Origin: Anaeromicropila herbilytica
GTDB taxonomy: Bacteria > Bacillota > Clostridia > Lachnospirales > Lachnospiraceae
Assembly (NCBI RefSeq): GCF_016591975.1
Contig: NZ_AP024169.1
Location: 4,255,001-4,319,000 of the forward strand
DNA length: 64,000 nt
Direction of reading: 5' to 3'
Part shown: positions 17,786-26,853 of the stretch, piece by piece
Layout of the letters: every line of letters begins with the position of its first letter
How positions within the stretch are numbered: position 1 is the first letter of the stretch
Translations under genes and position numbers: made by a program
Notes under the pieces: model-generated
What the model was told of the DNA's origin: nothing
The model's input: the letters and a program-made list of their open reading frames with translations, nothing else
Databases searched by the model: none

Positions 17786-19485
17786 TAATAATCATACCAC
17801 CCCTCTAGCTTCTCTAGTTGTTCCTTGAGTTTTTTAGCAGCATGTCTAATCTCTCTATCATCTTGAAGAGACATCACATGCTCAAAACCTTGTAACAAAC
17901 TTCCTATGTATTCTCTTTTCTCACCTAGAGACTCTTGATATAGACGCTCGCCCTTAGCAATTAACAATTTATTCTCCATACGATCTCTTGGATGAATCTT
18001 TATATCTTTTAGAGCATATAATCTTTCTTCAATTTCTTCCTTTGTCATGCTCCCTTTATTTTTTTCAATAACCAAACGCTTCCTCTCACCATTACTTAAG
18101 GAATGAACTTCAACTTCTAGAATCCCATTAATATCATAAGTGTAACGTACATCAAACTGCTCTTCTCCTGCTTTGTTCGGTGGAACCTCAATATTTAATT
18201 CTCCTAATTTCAGATTATCTTTAACCATTCGACTCTCTCCTTGATACACACCAATATTAATATGTATTTGATTATCTGATATAGTAGCTAACCTTTCAAC
18301 TTTACTTACAGGTATTGGAGTGTTACGTTCAATGATTGGAAAAAAGAATCCAGATTCATATTTTTTCTCGCCTACTGACTTTGCTACTCCTGTACCTAGC
18401 GTATATGGGCAGACATCTGTTAATATAAGTTCACTTAGCGCTTCATTTCTTTCTTTTAAAGCTACTTGAATGGCAGCTCCTAATGCAACTGCTTCATCAG
18501 GATTGATATTACAGAAAGGTAACTTACCAAACATCTTACTTACAACTGATTTGATAATTGGCATTCTTGTTGCTCCCCCAATTAGAATAACAGCATCTAA
18601 ATCTTTTGGCTTAAGTGAGGCATCCCTTAACGCTCGCTCAATCGGATGACGCAATCTAATAAGTAGATCACTGACGATCTTCTCAAAAAGTATTCGATCA
18701 ATACTTACATCGTATGATTCTCCCTTTAGCGTAATCTCCATTCTTCCTTTACCTTCGTTCGCTAGTGCACGTTTACACATCTCTGCTTGTTTATATAAAA
18801 TTGATTTTTCCATTTCATTTATTGAGCCAACTTCTATGTTTTTACTCTCTACAAAATATGAAATTAGTGCATTGGTAAAATCCTCTCCGCCAAGAAAATT
18901 ATCTCCTGCAATGGATCGAACCTCCATTACCCCTTCAAATAACTCAAGAATAGACACATCAAAAGTACCACCGCCTAAGTCAAATACCATAAAGCTAGTC
19001 TCTGACTCTTTCTGATGTAATCCGTAAGCAATTGCAGCAGCTGTAGGCTCACTAATTAAACGTTCTACTTTTAGTCCTGCTAGCTCAGCAGCTCTTTTGG
19101 TAGCTTTTCGCTGAACATCATTAAAATATGCCGGAACACTGATTACTGCTTCTCTTACTTCCTCTCCGAAAAAAGCTTCTGCATCCTCTTTTAGTGATTT
19201 TATTACAAAGGAGGAAAGCTCCTCTGCTGAAAATGAATATTTACCCAAATGATATTCTTTTTCCGTCCCCATATATCGCTTAAACACCGAAGCTGTTAAA
19301 TGCGGATGTGTTATCAGTCGTTCTCTTGCAACTTCTCCTACTAAAATATCATTATTATCATCAACGCTAACAACCGATGGTGTTAGATTAGACCCTAGCA
19401 CATTTGGTATTATTTGAGGTCCATTCTCCGTCCAATATGCTACTAAACTGTTGGTTGTTCCTAAATCAATTCCTATTGTCACCAT
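17785..19485 (-). CDS. hscC: Hsp70-family chaperone, HscC-like
   Basis: This 566-residue protein is a short DnaK homologue (DnaK is about 610). The ATPase domain has IGIDLGTTNS at the start, VFDLGGGTFDVS near residue 195 and ILIGGATRMP near 330. The substrate-binding domain is present, but the C-terminal lid is short and lacks the EEVD-like tail. Length and neighbourhood match HscC. The start is placed at 19485 (MVTIGIDLG) because AGGAG is eight bases before it and only two bases before the other ATG at 19491. It is translationally coupled to the J-domain gene downstream. Confidence 0.9.
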   Translation of the reverse strand: MVTIGIDLGTTNSLVAYWTENGPQIIPNVLGSNLTPSVVSVDDNNDILVGEVARERLITHPHLTASVFKRYMGTEKEYHLGKYSFSAEELSSFVIKSLKEDAEAFFGEEVREAVISVPAYFNDVQRKATKRAAELAGLKVERLISEPTAAAIAYGLHQKESETSFMVFDLGGGTFDVSILELFEGVMEVRSIAGDNFLGGEDFTNALISYFVESKNIEVGSINEMEKSILYKQAEMCKRALANEGKGRMEITLKGESYDVSIDRILFEKIVSDLLIRLRHPIERALRDASLKPKDLDAVILIGGATRMPIIKSVVSKMFGKLPFCNINPDEAVALGAAIQVALKERNEALSELILTDVCPYTLGTGVAKSVGEKKYESGFFFPIIERNTPIPVSKVERLATISDNQIHINIGVYQGESRMVKDNLKLGELNIEVPPNKAGEEQFDVRYTYDINGILEVEVHSLSNGERKRLVIEKNKGSMTKEEIEERLYALKDIKIHPRDRMENKLLIAKGERLYQESLGEKREYIGSLLQGFEHVMSLQDDREIRHAAKKLKEQLEKLEGWYDY

Positions 19486-19551
19486 AAACATTACTCCTTT
19501 TTACTTAGGTTATACTTGATAACCTTAAATCGCATTATGTATTTTAATTAC

Positions 19552-19580
19552 ATGATGTAGGCTTTTGACATCAACATCAT
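19552..19580. mobile_element. Possible MITE remnant (single inverted-repeat core)
   Basis: The core AGGCTTTTGAC, shared with the ends of the MITE copies, is enclosed by complementary outer segments ATGATGT and ACATCAT. The internal part of the element is absent. It lies upstream of the hscC-like gene. Confidence 0.45.
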
Positions 19581-19696
19581 TACATATTAGCATTTTTATT
19601 TTCCCAGCATTAAGTACAGATTCTCATAATATGGTAAATCTGAAATTTATTATATAACACCTAATATGAAATTACTATAATCCATTCTATCTAGAG

Positions 19697-19727
19697 ACAA
19701 AAAGAGCTATGACACAAGTCATAACTC
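19697..19727 (-). terminator. Intrinsic terminator after the amidase gene
   Basis: GAGTTATGAC and GTCATAGCTC on the minus strand pair (19718-19727 with 19704-19713) around a four-base loop and are followed by TTTTT. Confidence 0.85.
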
Positions 19728-19755
19728 CTCATTTTTTATACTTTTCAATTTATAT

Positions 19756-20421
19756 TTACTTCGTAAATACTTCATTCTTAAACTTAATCCAGGCATCCTC
19801 ATGATCAACAAAATATTTTGGACAAATCTTACCTGTAATATCATAATGCCTTATTACATTCTTTTTTGGTACGTGATATTTATTACACAACCAAGCAGTT
19901 AAATTAACTAAAGAATCATAAGTTTCTTTCGTAAATTTCCCTGATGCGTCCTGATGACAGCATTCAATGGATATTGTATCATCGTTACGGCTATTTGAGG
20001 CATAGGACATCTCATTAAGCGGAAGACATTGTACTATCTCCCCTTTGATACCTATCACAAAATGGCTACTCGCATAGGTCACATGACTTTCAGAGAGTCC
20101 CTCAAAATAGTTTCTATTATCCTCTGCAGTTGTCCCTGGATTCGCAGTATAGTGAACTACAATTCCTTTTACCCTCTTTAGTTTTGTCTGTGGTCTAGAA
20201 TATTCATTTGGAGTTAGGTACATCTTCTTGATATCAATAGAGTCCACATTCTTTGCACCTTCAAATCCAATAAAATCTAATATATAAAAAGAACCAGTGA
20301 AACCAAAACTTAGAATCGTTACGATGATTAGCATAACAAAACTAAGTTTGATAATAGCCTTTATTCTCTTTTTTCTATAAAATTGTTTTCTAGATAATCT
20401 TTTCTTTTTATTTTTTCTCAT
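19756..20421 (-). CDS. N-acetylmuramoyl-L-alanine amidase (Amidase_2/PGRP fold), membrane anchored
   Basis: This 221-residue protein begins with a very basic segment and one membrane helix at about 22-48, followed by an extracytoplasmic amidase-2 domain. Zinc ligands fit His90 (VVHYTANP), His192 (IRHYDITG) and Cys200 (KICPKYF), as in T7-lysozyme-like amidases. It would cut between muramic acid and L-alanine in peptidoglycan. No clear operon partners. A second, broken copy of its 3' end lies at 24408-24500. Confidence 0.88.
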   Translation of the reverse strand: MRKNKKKRLSRKQFYRKKRIKAIIKLSFVMLIIVTILSFGFTGSFYILDFIGFEGAKNVDSIDIKKMYLTPNEYSRPQTKLKRVKGIVVHYTANPGTTAEDNRNYFEGLSESHVTYASSHFVIGIKGEIVQCLPLNEMSYASNSRNDDTISIECCHQDASGKFTKETYDSLVNLTAWLCNKYHVPKKNVIRHYDITGKICPKYFVDHEDAWIKFKNEVFTK

Positions 20422-20626
20422 GGTATTCTCACATTTTATTCAGGTCACTGAATTATTCTACTGACTATTTCTGTATGCCTTAATTGTGTTATTTTTAGTT
20501 TATAGTATCTAATACTATATCCATTATATCTTTTTTTCAGCGGAATGTATATAAAATACCTATATAATTCATTTTCTTTTGAATACTTCCATGAAAACTA
20601 TCATAAAAACAATTTTATTAATTCTT

Positions 20627-23284
20627 TTATTCTTTTATCCTTCGATATACCAGCTTCACAAGTTCAGATAATATGACAACACTAAATGTTACACCAAATA
20701 TCTTCAACCACATTGATAAATCCAATGGGATTGTTCCAAAGAAAGCTCCTGCAAATTGTATAATTAAGATTTGAAGTAAAAAAGTAATAGAGATAACCAA
20801 CAACATAATTTTATTCTTAAATAAATGCTTAAATATACTTACCGAATGAAGTTCACGACAATTAAATGCATTAAATAATTGGAACAATGTAAACAAAGTA
20901 AATAATACCGTTGGTACCTGTTCTTTCGTTGCCCCTAAATAGTTGAAACTATACTGACATAAAAATACTACGGATATAAATAGACCAGTTACTCCGATTC
21001 TTACTAACATACCTTTGGATACAATATTGTCGCTACGTTTTGTTGGTGGTCTACTCATTAGATCATCATAAATTGGTTCTAATCCTAACGTAAGCGCTGG
21101 AGGACCATCCATAATAATATTTATCCATAAAAGTTGTAACGCTGTAAACGGTGCCTTAAAGCCTAAAATAATGGACGTAAACACTACAATTACAGAGGCT
21201 ATATTTACGGTTAACTGAAATTGAATAAAACGTTTAAAGTTCTCGTAGATACCCCGTCCCCATACAATTGCTTTTACTATCGTAGAGAAGGAATCATCAA
21301 GAAGCACAATGTCACTTGCTTCTTTTGATACTTCAGTACCCGATATACCCATAGCAATACCAACATCGGCATTCTTTAGAGCTGGAGCATCATTGATACC
21401 ATCACCTGTTACGGCAACAACATTTCCTTCTCTTTTTAATAACTTAACGACTCTCATCTTAATTGTAGGAGTACTTCTTGCTATTACGCTAATTTTAGGT
21501 AATATGTTTAATAAATCTTCATCCGATAAATCAATAATGTCCTTTGCTTCCACTGCAATATGTCCTTCTTCTAGTATATGAAGTTCACTAGCAATAGCAG
21601 TTGCTGTTACAATATTATCTCCAGTTAGAATCTTTAGATCGATTCCTGCAATACGACAATTCTTAACCGCTTCATAGACATCTTTACGTAATGGATCTGA
21701 GATAGTAACAAAACCATCAAATACCATGTCTTTCTCCATCTCTGCATGATGCAGTTCATCCTCATAATCTCTAATGGCTTCTAATTCTTTATGAGCAAAA
21801 GCAATCACACGCATGGCTTTTTCTTGTGCTTTGTTTATATAGTCTTCCACTTCTTTTTTCTTTGCATCTGCAATATCACACATGGCAATGACACATTCTG
21901 GACTACCTTTTACATAAGATATAATCTTTCCATCCACTTTACTTATTGTAGTCATATGTTTTAATTCAGATGAGAATGGAAATGCTTGTACTACATCATG
22001 ATCCTGTCTCTCATCTTTGTATGATTTTCCAGTTTTCTTACATATACTAGATGCTTCATAAAAATTGAGCATTGCACATTCTGTAGGATTCCCAATGAAA
22101 GTACCTTCTTTTGAAATATCCGCTGTTGTATTTAAACAAATATTATGAATCAACCATTCAGATGATAAGTCGGACGCCTTTTCATGCCAAGTATCATCAT
22201 AAAAATTAGCAACTGTCATCTTGTTCTCAGTAAGCGTTCCTGTCTTATCAGAACAGATTACATTAATACATCCAACTGTTTCTGATGCAATCATCTTTTT
22301 AACTAACGCATTTTGACGTGATAGTTTGATAATGTTAATGGAAAGTGACACTGCAACAATTGTTGGTAGGCCTTCTGGTACTGCTGCAACAATAAGAACA
22401 ATACTAGTAACAAATGCATTTAAAACTTCTTCAAGTACTAACCCGCCTGACATAGCAAAAGATATCACTTCTGTTACAAATACAATTGATGCTGCAATAA
22501 TACCTAGTATGGTGATTGTCTTTCCTAATCTTGCTAACTTTTCTTGTAATGGTGTGGTGGAATCATCTGTATGAGTAAGTTCTGATGCAATCTTACCAAA
22601 TTCCGTATCATCCCCAACCGCTGTAACCATCATCTTACAATAACCACTTGTAATAAAATTACCAGAATAAAGCATATTACTTCTTTCTGCTAATGGTGTT
22701 TTCTCATCCGTTATGATTACATTCGCATCTTTCTTTGCAGGAATACTTTCTCCTGTTAATGCAGATTCATCTACGTTAAGTCCTATACTTTCTATCAGTC
22801 TACCATCTGCTGGAATCCTATCTCCAGTTGATAAAAGTAAGATATCTCCTACAACGATATCTTTTTGACTTGTCATAATCGTATCGCCATTGCGAAGAAC
22901 TTTAATTAAAGTATCATCACTTATTTTTGAAAGAGCTTCAAAGGCCTTTGCGCTTTTCCCCTCCATTACAACAGTGATAATGACTGAAAGTGAAATTGCA
23001 GTAAAGATACCTACACATTCTAGGTAATCTGCCTCTCCACCAGTAGTTCCTCGAATAATGTTTACCACCAAAGCAATAATTCCTGCCATTACTAGCATTA
23101 AAATCATTGGTTCACTGGCAGCTCCAAGAATTCGTTTTACTAATGACTCAGGTTTCTCCCTCGTTAACGTATTCTTGCCGTACTCTGCTTGGTTTAAAGA
23201 TGCTTGTTCACTCGTTAACCCTTGTGATATATCCGTGTTAAACTTATTCATCAAGGCATCTTGAGTTTCCATAAACTCCTTCAC
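20627..23284 (-). CDS. P-type cation-transporting ATPase, Ca2+/Mn2+ class (P2)
   Basis: This 885-residue pump has the phosphatase loop TGES, PEGLPTIVAVSL in helix 4, the phosphorylation motif CSDKTGTLTE near residue 345 and the hinge TGDGINDAPALK. It is of SERCA/PMR1-like length with about ten membrane helices. GTG at 23284 is chosen as the start because AGGAGG lies eight bases before it; the next ATG has an AAGGAG only three bases away. The yybP-ykoY riboswitch and terminator upstream indicate control by Mn2+, so Mn2+ may be a physiological substrate alongside, or instead of, Ca2+. Confidence 0.93.
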   Translation of the reverse strand: MKEFMETQDALMNKFNTDISQGLTSEQASLNQAEYGKNTLTREKPESLVKRILGAASEPMILMLVMAGIIALVVNIIRGTTGGEADYLECVGIFTAISLSVIITVVMEGKSAKAFEALSKISDDTLIKVLRNGDTIMTSQKDIVVGDILLLSTGDRIPADGRLIESIGLNVDESALTGESIPAKKDANVIITDEKTPLAERSNMLYSGNFITSGYCKMMVTAVGDDTEFGKIASELTHTDDSTTPLQEKLARLGKTITILGIIAASIVFVTEVISFAMSGGLVLEEVLNAFVTSIVLIVAAVPEGLPTIVAVSLSINIIKLSRQNALVKKMIASETVGCINVICSDKTGTLTENKMTVANFYDDTWHEKASDLSSEWLIHNICLNTTADISKEGTFIGNPTECAMLNFYEASSICKKTGKSYKDERQDHDVVQAFPFSSELKHMTTISKVDGKIISYVKGSPECVIAMCDIADAKKKEVEDYINKAQEKAMRVIAFAHKELEAIRDYEDELHHAEMEKDMVFDGFVTISDPLRKDVYEAVKNCRIAGIDLKILTGDNIVTATAIASELHILEEGHIAVEAKDIIDLSDEDLLNILPKISVIARSTPTIKMRVVKLLKREGNVVAVTGDGINDAPALKNADVGIAMGISGTEVSKEASDIVLLDDSFSTIVKAIVWGRGIYENFKRFIQFQLTVNIASVIVVFTSIILGFKAPFTALQLLWINIIMDGPPALTLGLEPIYDDLMSRPPTKRSDNIVSKGMLVRIGVTGLFISVVFLCQYSFNYLGATKEQVPTVLFTLFTLFQLFNAFNCRELHSVSIFKHLFKNKIMLLVISITFLLQILIIQFAGAFFGTIPLDLSMWLKIFGVTFSVVILSELVKLVYRRIKE

Positions 23285-23324
23285 AACATGTTCCTCCTAT
23301 AAATATATTCATTGGTACCAAAAA

Positions 23325-23359
23325 TTAAAAAATCGTGTATAGCATTACTGCAATACACG
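23325..23359 (-). terminator. Riboswitch-linked intrinsic terminator
   Basis: CGTGTAT and ATACACG (23353-23359 with 23334-23340) form a stem followed on the minus strand by a T-rich tract. It lies between the Mn2+ aptamer and the pump gene, as expected for an expression platform. Confidence 0.8.
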
Positions 23360-23398
23360 AGCACAAAAAAAGACTATGTATGGCCAATAATAGCTATA

Positions 23399-23485
23399 CA
23401 TGAGTCTCGTTTATTAAGACAAGCCAGACTATTCAGTCAGTATGTTGACTTGTCACGTAAATCCTACGCAAACTACTCCCTCACG
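23399..23485 (-). promoter_or_regulatory. yybP-ykoY family (Mn2+) riboswitch aptamer
   Basis: On the minus strand P1 is CGTGAG/CTCATG (23480-23485 with 23399-23404). Just inside it are the family hallmarks GGGAGTAG on the 5' side and CGAGA on the 3' side. An internal helix GACAAG/CTTGTC encloses an ATACT-containing arm. These conserved loops meet to bind Mn2+ in known members. The terminator and pump gene downstream fit a transcription-control switch that is on at high Mn2+. Confidence 0.82.
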
Positions 23486-23677
23486 AGTTTAAAATTTATT
23501 GTAATATTATCATATTACATTATCACAGTCAAGGTTATTAATAATATTTTATCAATAACAAGTTATTAATAGTATTTTTCAATAAGCTGTATAAACATTA
23601 ACCTTAATCACAACTGATTTATATAAATGATGTCAATGTATAGTAAAAAACTTCTCTTACATCTGTTCTTATAAAAT

Positions 23678-23734
23678 AAAAGACATGTTAAAAACACTTT
23701 AATAAAATAAATGGTGTTTCTAACATGTCTTTTT
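23678..23734. terminator. Intrinsic terminator
   Basis: AAAGACATGTTA (23679-23690) pairs with TAACATGTCTTT (23721-23732), with a second inner stem AACACTTT/ATGGTGTTT. A T run follows on the plus strand and an A run precedes it. Its outer stem is nearly identical to that of the terminator at 16114-16164. Confidence 0.8.
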
Positions 23735-23814
23735 AAAAGCCCTATAAAATTATTCTTTCTAAGAATATAAATATTTTCTTAAAACATAAATCATACTTAT
23801 AAATATTAATCATT

Positions 23815-23988
23815 TTATTTACTACAAATTTGAATTATAGACATGAAAATTATCATTTCACAAATCATACTAATTATTGAAAATATAAATATATTATAAT
23901 TTTTCTTTTCTTGAAATTTCATAATAGCAAAATTGCAATTTAATACAATTATTGCAAGTATAGAAATATAAAAATAAGGTGCATCCAT
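23815..23988 (-). CDS. Small hypothetical membrane protein
   Basis: This short frame encodes about 57 residues (MDAPYFYISIL onward) with two hydrophobic helices and a charged turn (KFQEKKNYN) between them. The frame is open 20 codons further upstream to 24048, where it overlaps the preceding small frame. No good ribosome site was found for either start and no family is recognised. It lies in a stretch with decayed genes and may itself be a remnant. Confidence 0.35.
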   Translation of the reverse strand: MDAPYFYISILAIIVLNCNFAIMKFQEKKNYNIFIFSIISMICEMIIFMSIIQICSK

Positions 23989-24028
23989 ATATGTCCGTCG
24001 CTCTCTTAGATTATTTTCTTTTATAATA

Positions 24029-24298
24029 CTACATACTTGTACCATCATATTTATAGGTTCTTGTTGAATTATATAAATCCTGTACTTGATATGAGAATGT
24101 TATACTTACTGAAACAGATGTAGGATAAGAATAACTTACCGATGGAGAACCAAGTGAAAGTACTGTATGACCATATGCAGCAGAAATTTGTATTGTATAT
24201 AAATTATTTGAATCACTTTGCGTTAATAGTTTAACACTACCCGATATGAGTTTTGCATAATTATCTGTACTCCTTAAGCGCTTTACATATTTTACCAT
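24029..24298 (-). CDS. Small hypothetical protein, possibly a fragment
   Basis: About 89 residues (MVKYVKRLRSTDNYAKL onward), rich in Ser, Thr and Tyr, with beta-type patterning in the second half (SYSYPTSVSVSITFSYQV). The ATG at 24298 has AGGACA about seven bases before it; the frame is open to a GTG at 24325. No family is recognised. The lack of a signal peptide on what looks like an extracellular beta protein suggests a truncated gene. Confidence 0.35.
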   Translation of the reverse strand: MVKYVKRLRSTDNYAKLISGSVKLLTQSDSNNLYTIQISAAYGHTVLSLGSPSVSYSYPTSVSVSITFSYQVQDLYNSTRTYKYDGTSM

Positions 24299-24407
24299 AT
24301 ATACTGTCCTAGTGTCAACCACCAATCTATTAAATTCTATCTATCTTGAAATCGTGCTAATAATAAATTAATATTTAATAATTGTTAACAAATGACATTA
24401 CTTAGTA

Positions 24408-24500
24408 CTTAAACTTAATCCTGGTATCTCATTTTTAACAAAATATTTCAGACAGATCTTACCTGTAATATCATAATGCCTTATTACAATCCTTTTTGGC
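24408..24500 (-). pseudogene. Remnant of an amidase 3' end (duplicate of 19756-19880)
   Basis: This stretch matches the last third of the amidase gene closely; blocks such as TCTTACCTGTAATATCATAA are shared, covering the codons for RHYDITGKIC and KYF. It is too short to encode a working domain and has no start. It marks an old duplication of the amidase locus. Confidence 0.8.
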
Positions 24501-24534
24501 ACAACGTAAACTCCCCCCAACTCGCCATGAAAAT

Positions 24535-24569
24535 AGAAAAATCACTAGCATTTTATAAATACTAGCGAC
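24535..24569 (-). terminator. Intrinsic terminator after guaB
   Basis: A 12-bp stem with some G-U pairs (24541-24552 with 24558-24569) is followed by TTTTTC on the minus strand. Confidence 0.8.
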
Positions 24570-24640
24570 TTTTCTAATTATATTTATAATAGCGCCAAGA
24601 AAATTGGCACGAGGCTTAATTCCCTTTTAACTATTCGATG

Positions 24641-26095
24641 TTACTCTTCTACGCTATAGTTAGGAGCTTCTTTTGTAATATGAATATCATGAGGATGACT
24701 TTCTCTTAATGATGCAGCTGAAATCTTAACAAACTTACCAGTTGTCTTAAGAGTTTCAACTGTCTGAGCTCCACAGTAACCCATACCAGAACGTAATCCA
24801 CCAACTAGTTGGAATACAGTATCTTCTACTGTTCCTTTATAAGCCACACGACCTTCAACGCCTTCTGGCACTAGTTTTTTAGCATCTGATTGGAAATATC
24901 TATCCTTACTACCATTTTCCATAGCTGCGATGGATCCCATTCCACGATATACTTTATATTTTCTACCTTGGAATAATTCAAATGTTCCTGGGCTTTCATC
25001 ACAACCTGCAAAGATACTACCCATCATACAAAGGTTAGCACCTGCTGCGATTGCTTTTGTCATATCTCCTGAATATTTAATACCACCATCTGCGATGATT
25101 GGTACTCCATACTCTTTTGCTGCTTCATAACAATCCATGATTGCTGTTACTTGAGGTACACCAATACCTGCAACGATTCTTGTTGTACAGATAGAACCAG
25201 GTCCAATACCAACTTTTACTGCATCTACTCCTGCTTCAATTAATGCTTTTGTTGCTTCTTTCGTTGCAACATTACCAGCGATTACTTGTAGTTCAGGATA
25301 TTTTTCTTTTACAGATCTTACAGTATTCATTACATTTGCAGAATGACCATGTGCAGAGTCAATAACAATTGCATCTACTTTTGCTTTTACTAGAGCATCT
25401 ACTCTTTCCATGATGTTGTTTGTAATCCCTACAGCTGCTGCACAAAGTAATCTTCCTTGTGAATCTTTTGCTGATAACGGATACTTGATTTGCTTTTCAA
25501 TATCTTTAATTGTAATTAATCCAGATAAGTTACCTTCACTATCAACGATTGGTAATTTTTCTTTTCTAGCTTTTGCAAGGATCTCTTTTGCTTCACTTAA
25601 AGTAATTCCAACTTGTGCAGTAATTAGACCATCTGATGTCATACAATCTTTAATCTTTCTACTAAAGTCAGTTTCAAACTTTAAATCACGATTCGTAATA
25701 ATACCAACTAATTTCTTACCCTCTGTAATTGGAACACCAGAGATACGGAATTTAGCCATTAGGTTATTCGCATCTTCTAATGTATGTTCTGGTGATAAAT
25801 AAAATGGATCTGTTATAACACCATTCTCAGAACGTTTTACTTTATCAACCTCTTCTGCTTGAGCTGCAATTGACATATTCTTATGAATAACCCCAATTCC
25901 ACCTTGTCTTGCCATTGCGATTGCCATTCTGTGTTCTGTTACAGTGTCCATACCCGCACTCATCATAGGAATATTTAACTTAATTTTCTTCGTTAAATAT
26001 GTGGATAAATCTACTTGATTTGGTATGATTTCTGAATAGGCAGGTACTAATAATACATCGTCAAATGTAATGCCATCTCCGATAATAGCTCCCAT
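24641..26095 (-). CDS. guaB: Inosine-5'-monophosphate dehydrogenase
   Basis: This 484-residue enzyme converts IMP to XMP, the committed step to GMP. The TIM barrel begins DGITFDDVLLVPAYSE, is interrupted at about 95-205 by two CBS domains, and carries the catalytic loop GPGSICTTR with its cysteine near residue 300. The flap has the expected YRGMGS segment. The start at 26095 (MGAIIGDG) has GAGG nine bases before it; the ATG seven codons further upstream has no ribosome site. Confidence 0.97.
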   Translation of the reverse strand: MGAIIGDGITFDDVLLVPAYSEIIPNQVDLSTYLTKKIKLNIPMMSAGMDTVTEHRMAIAMARQGGIGVIHKNMSIAAQAEEVDKVKRSENGVITDPFYLSPEHTLEDANNLMAKFRISGVPITEGKKLVGIITNRDLKFETDFSRKIKDCMTSDGLITAQVGITLSEAKEILAKARKEKLPIVDSEGNLSGLITIKDIEKQIKYPLSAKDSQGRLLCAAAVGITNNIMERVDALVKAKVDAIVIDSAHGHSANVMNTVRSVKEKYPELQVIAGNVATKEATKALIEAGVDAVKVGIGPGSICTTRIVAGIGVPQVTAIMDCYEAAKEYGVPIIADGGIKYSGDMTKAIAAGANLCMMGSIFAGCDESPGTFELFQGRKYKVYRGMGSIAAMENGSKDRYFQSDAKKLVPEGVEGRVAYKGTVEDTVFQLVGGLRSGMGYCGAQTVETLKTTGKFVKISAASLRESHPHDIHITKEAPNYSVEE

Positions 26096-26267
26096 TTTAA
26101 ATATCCTCACTTTCATCTTAATGTTTATTGTTTTTTGATATACCTAATAGGATAACGAATCTGTTATCGATTGTCAACTAAAAAGTTAATTTTCTATACT
26201 ATAGAAGGCCACACTTAGATATACTAACTTGATACTCACGTAAGTTACCACCATTTTGGATGTAATC

Positions 26268-26687
26268 TTATCCTTCACAATTCTCGCTAATAGGGTCATT
26301 AATTAATGTTGCCGCTCTGAATTTATGATTATGTTCATCATTAATTGAAGTAAAGTTTTTTATAAAATGAATGTGTCTGTCGCCTACTTGTATTGCTCCA
26401 GAAGATCTTCCACAAAAAGTATGATAGTGGCCCTCGTAATAATCTGTTCTAAACTTCACTTCATGATAATGATCTTCACCACATTGTATTGCTTCTCCTG
26501 TTACTGCAGCAAATCTATGATTATGAGGGTCTGTTTGCACTTCTGCTATCAGAACCGATCCAACAAGCTCATGAACATGCTCATGAACTCTTTCTTGCAC
26601 ATTATTTTCACATCTTTGTTGACCACCTAGTTCATATGCTGGCCAATTAACTGTTTGTTGCCTATGTTGACTATTATTATATCCCAT
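26268..26687 (-). CDS. YmaF-family histidine-rich protein
   Basis: This 139-residue protein has repeated His-containing motifs of the form HxHxF/Y: HVHEL, HNHRFAAVTGEA, HYHEVKFRTDYYEGHYHTF, HIHFI and HNHKFRAAT. This repeated pattern is that of the YmaF family found in spore-forming Firmicutes. The function is unknown; a metal-binding or spore-related role is only a guess. The ATG at 26687 is chosen because AAGGAAG lies eight bases before it, while the GTG nine bases upstream touches that site. Confidence 0.75.
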   Translation of the reverse strand: MGYNNSQHRQQTVNWPAYELGGQQRCENNVQERVHEHVHELVGSVLIAEVQTDPHNHRFAAVTGEAIQCGEDHYHEVKFRTDYYEGHYHTFCGRSSGAIQVGDRHIHFIKNFTSINDEHNHKFRAATLINDPISENCEG

Positions 26688-26814
26688 ATATTCCACTTCC
26701 TTTTATAATTTTGCGGCATAAAATTACCCTGTTATATTATATGAATGTCTTCATTATTGGTGTTGAAATAAAGGATTACAACTCGAAAATAATCGCGCAA
26801 CCATGTTTAGCGAA

Positions 26815-26850
26815 CAAAAAAAGGTTCTCACTTAACGCGAAAACCTTTTT
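26815..26850 (-). terminator. Intrinsic terminator
   Basis: AAAAAGGTT and AACCTTTTT form a stem on the minus strand followed by Ts. It ends the transcript of the membrane protein gene at 26854-27354. Confidence 0.8.
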
Positions 26851-26853
26851 GGC

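Noticed and set aside
24029..24298. Possible bacteriocin of the lactococcin 972 type
   Set aside because: Length and Ser/Tyr-rich beta pattern suggested it, but there is no signal peptide and no matching motif or transporter next to it.
25410..25802. 130-codon plus-strand frame opposite guaB
   Set aside because: Antisense shadow of a strongly conserved enzyme gene with no start signal.
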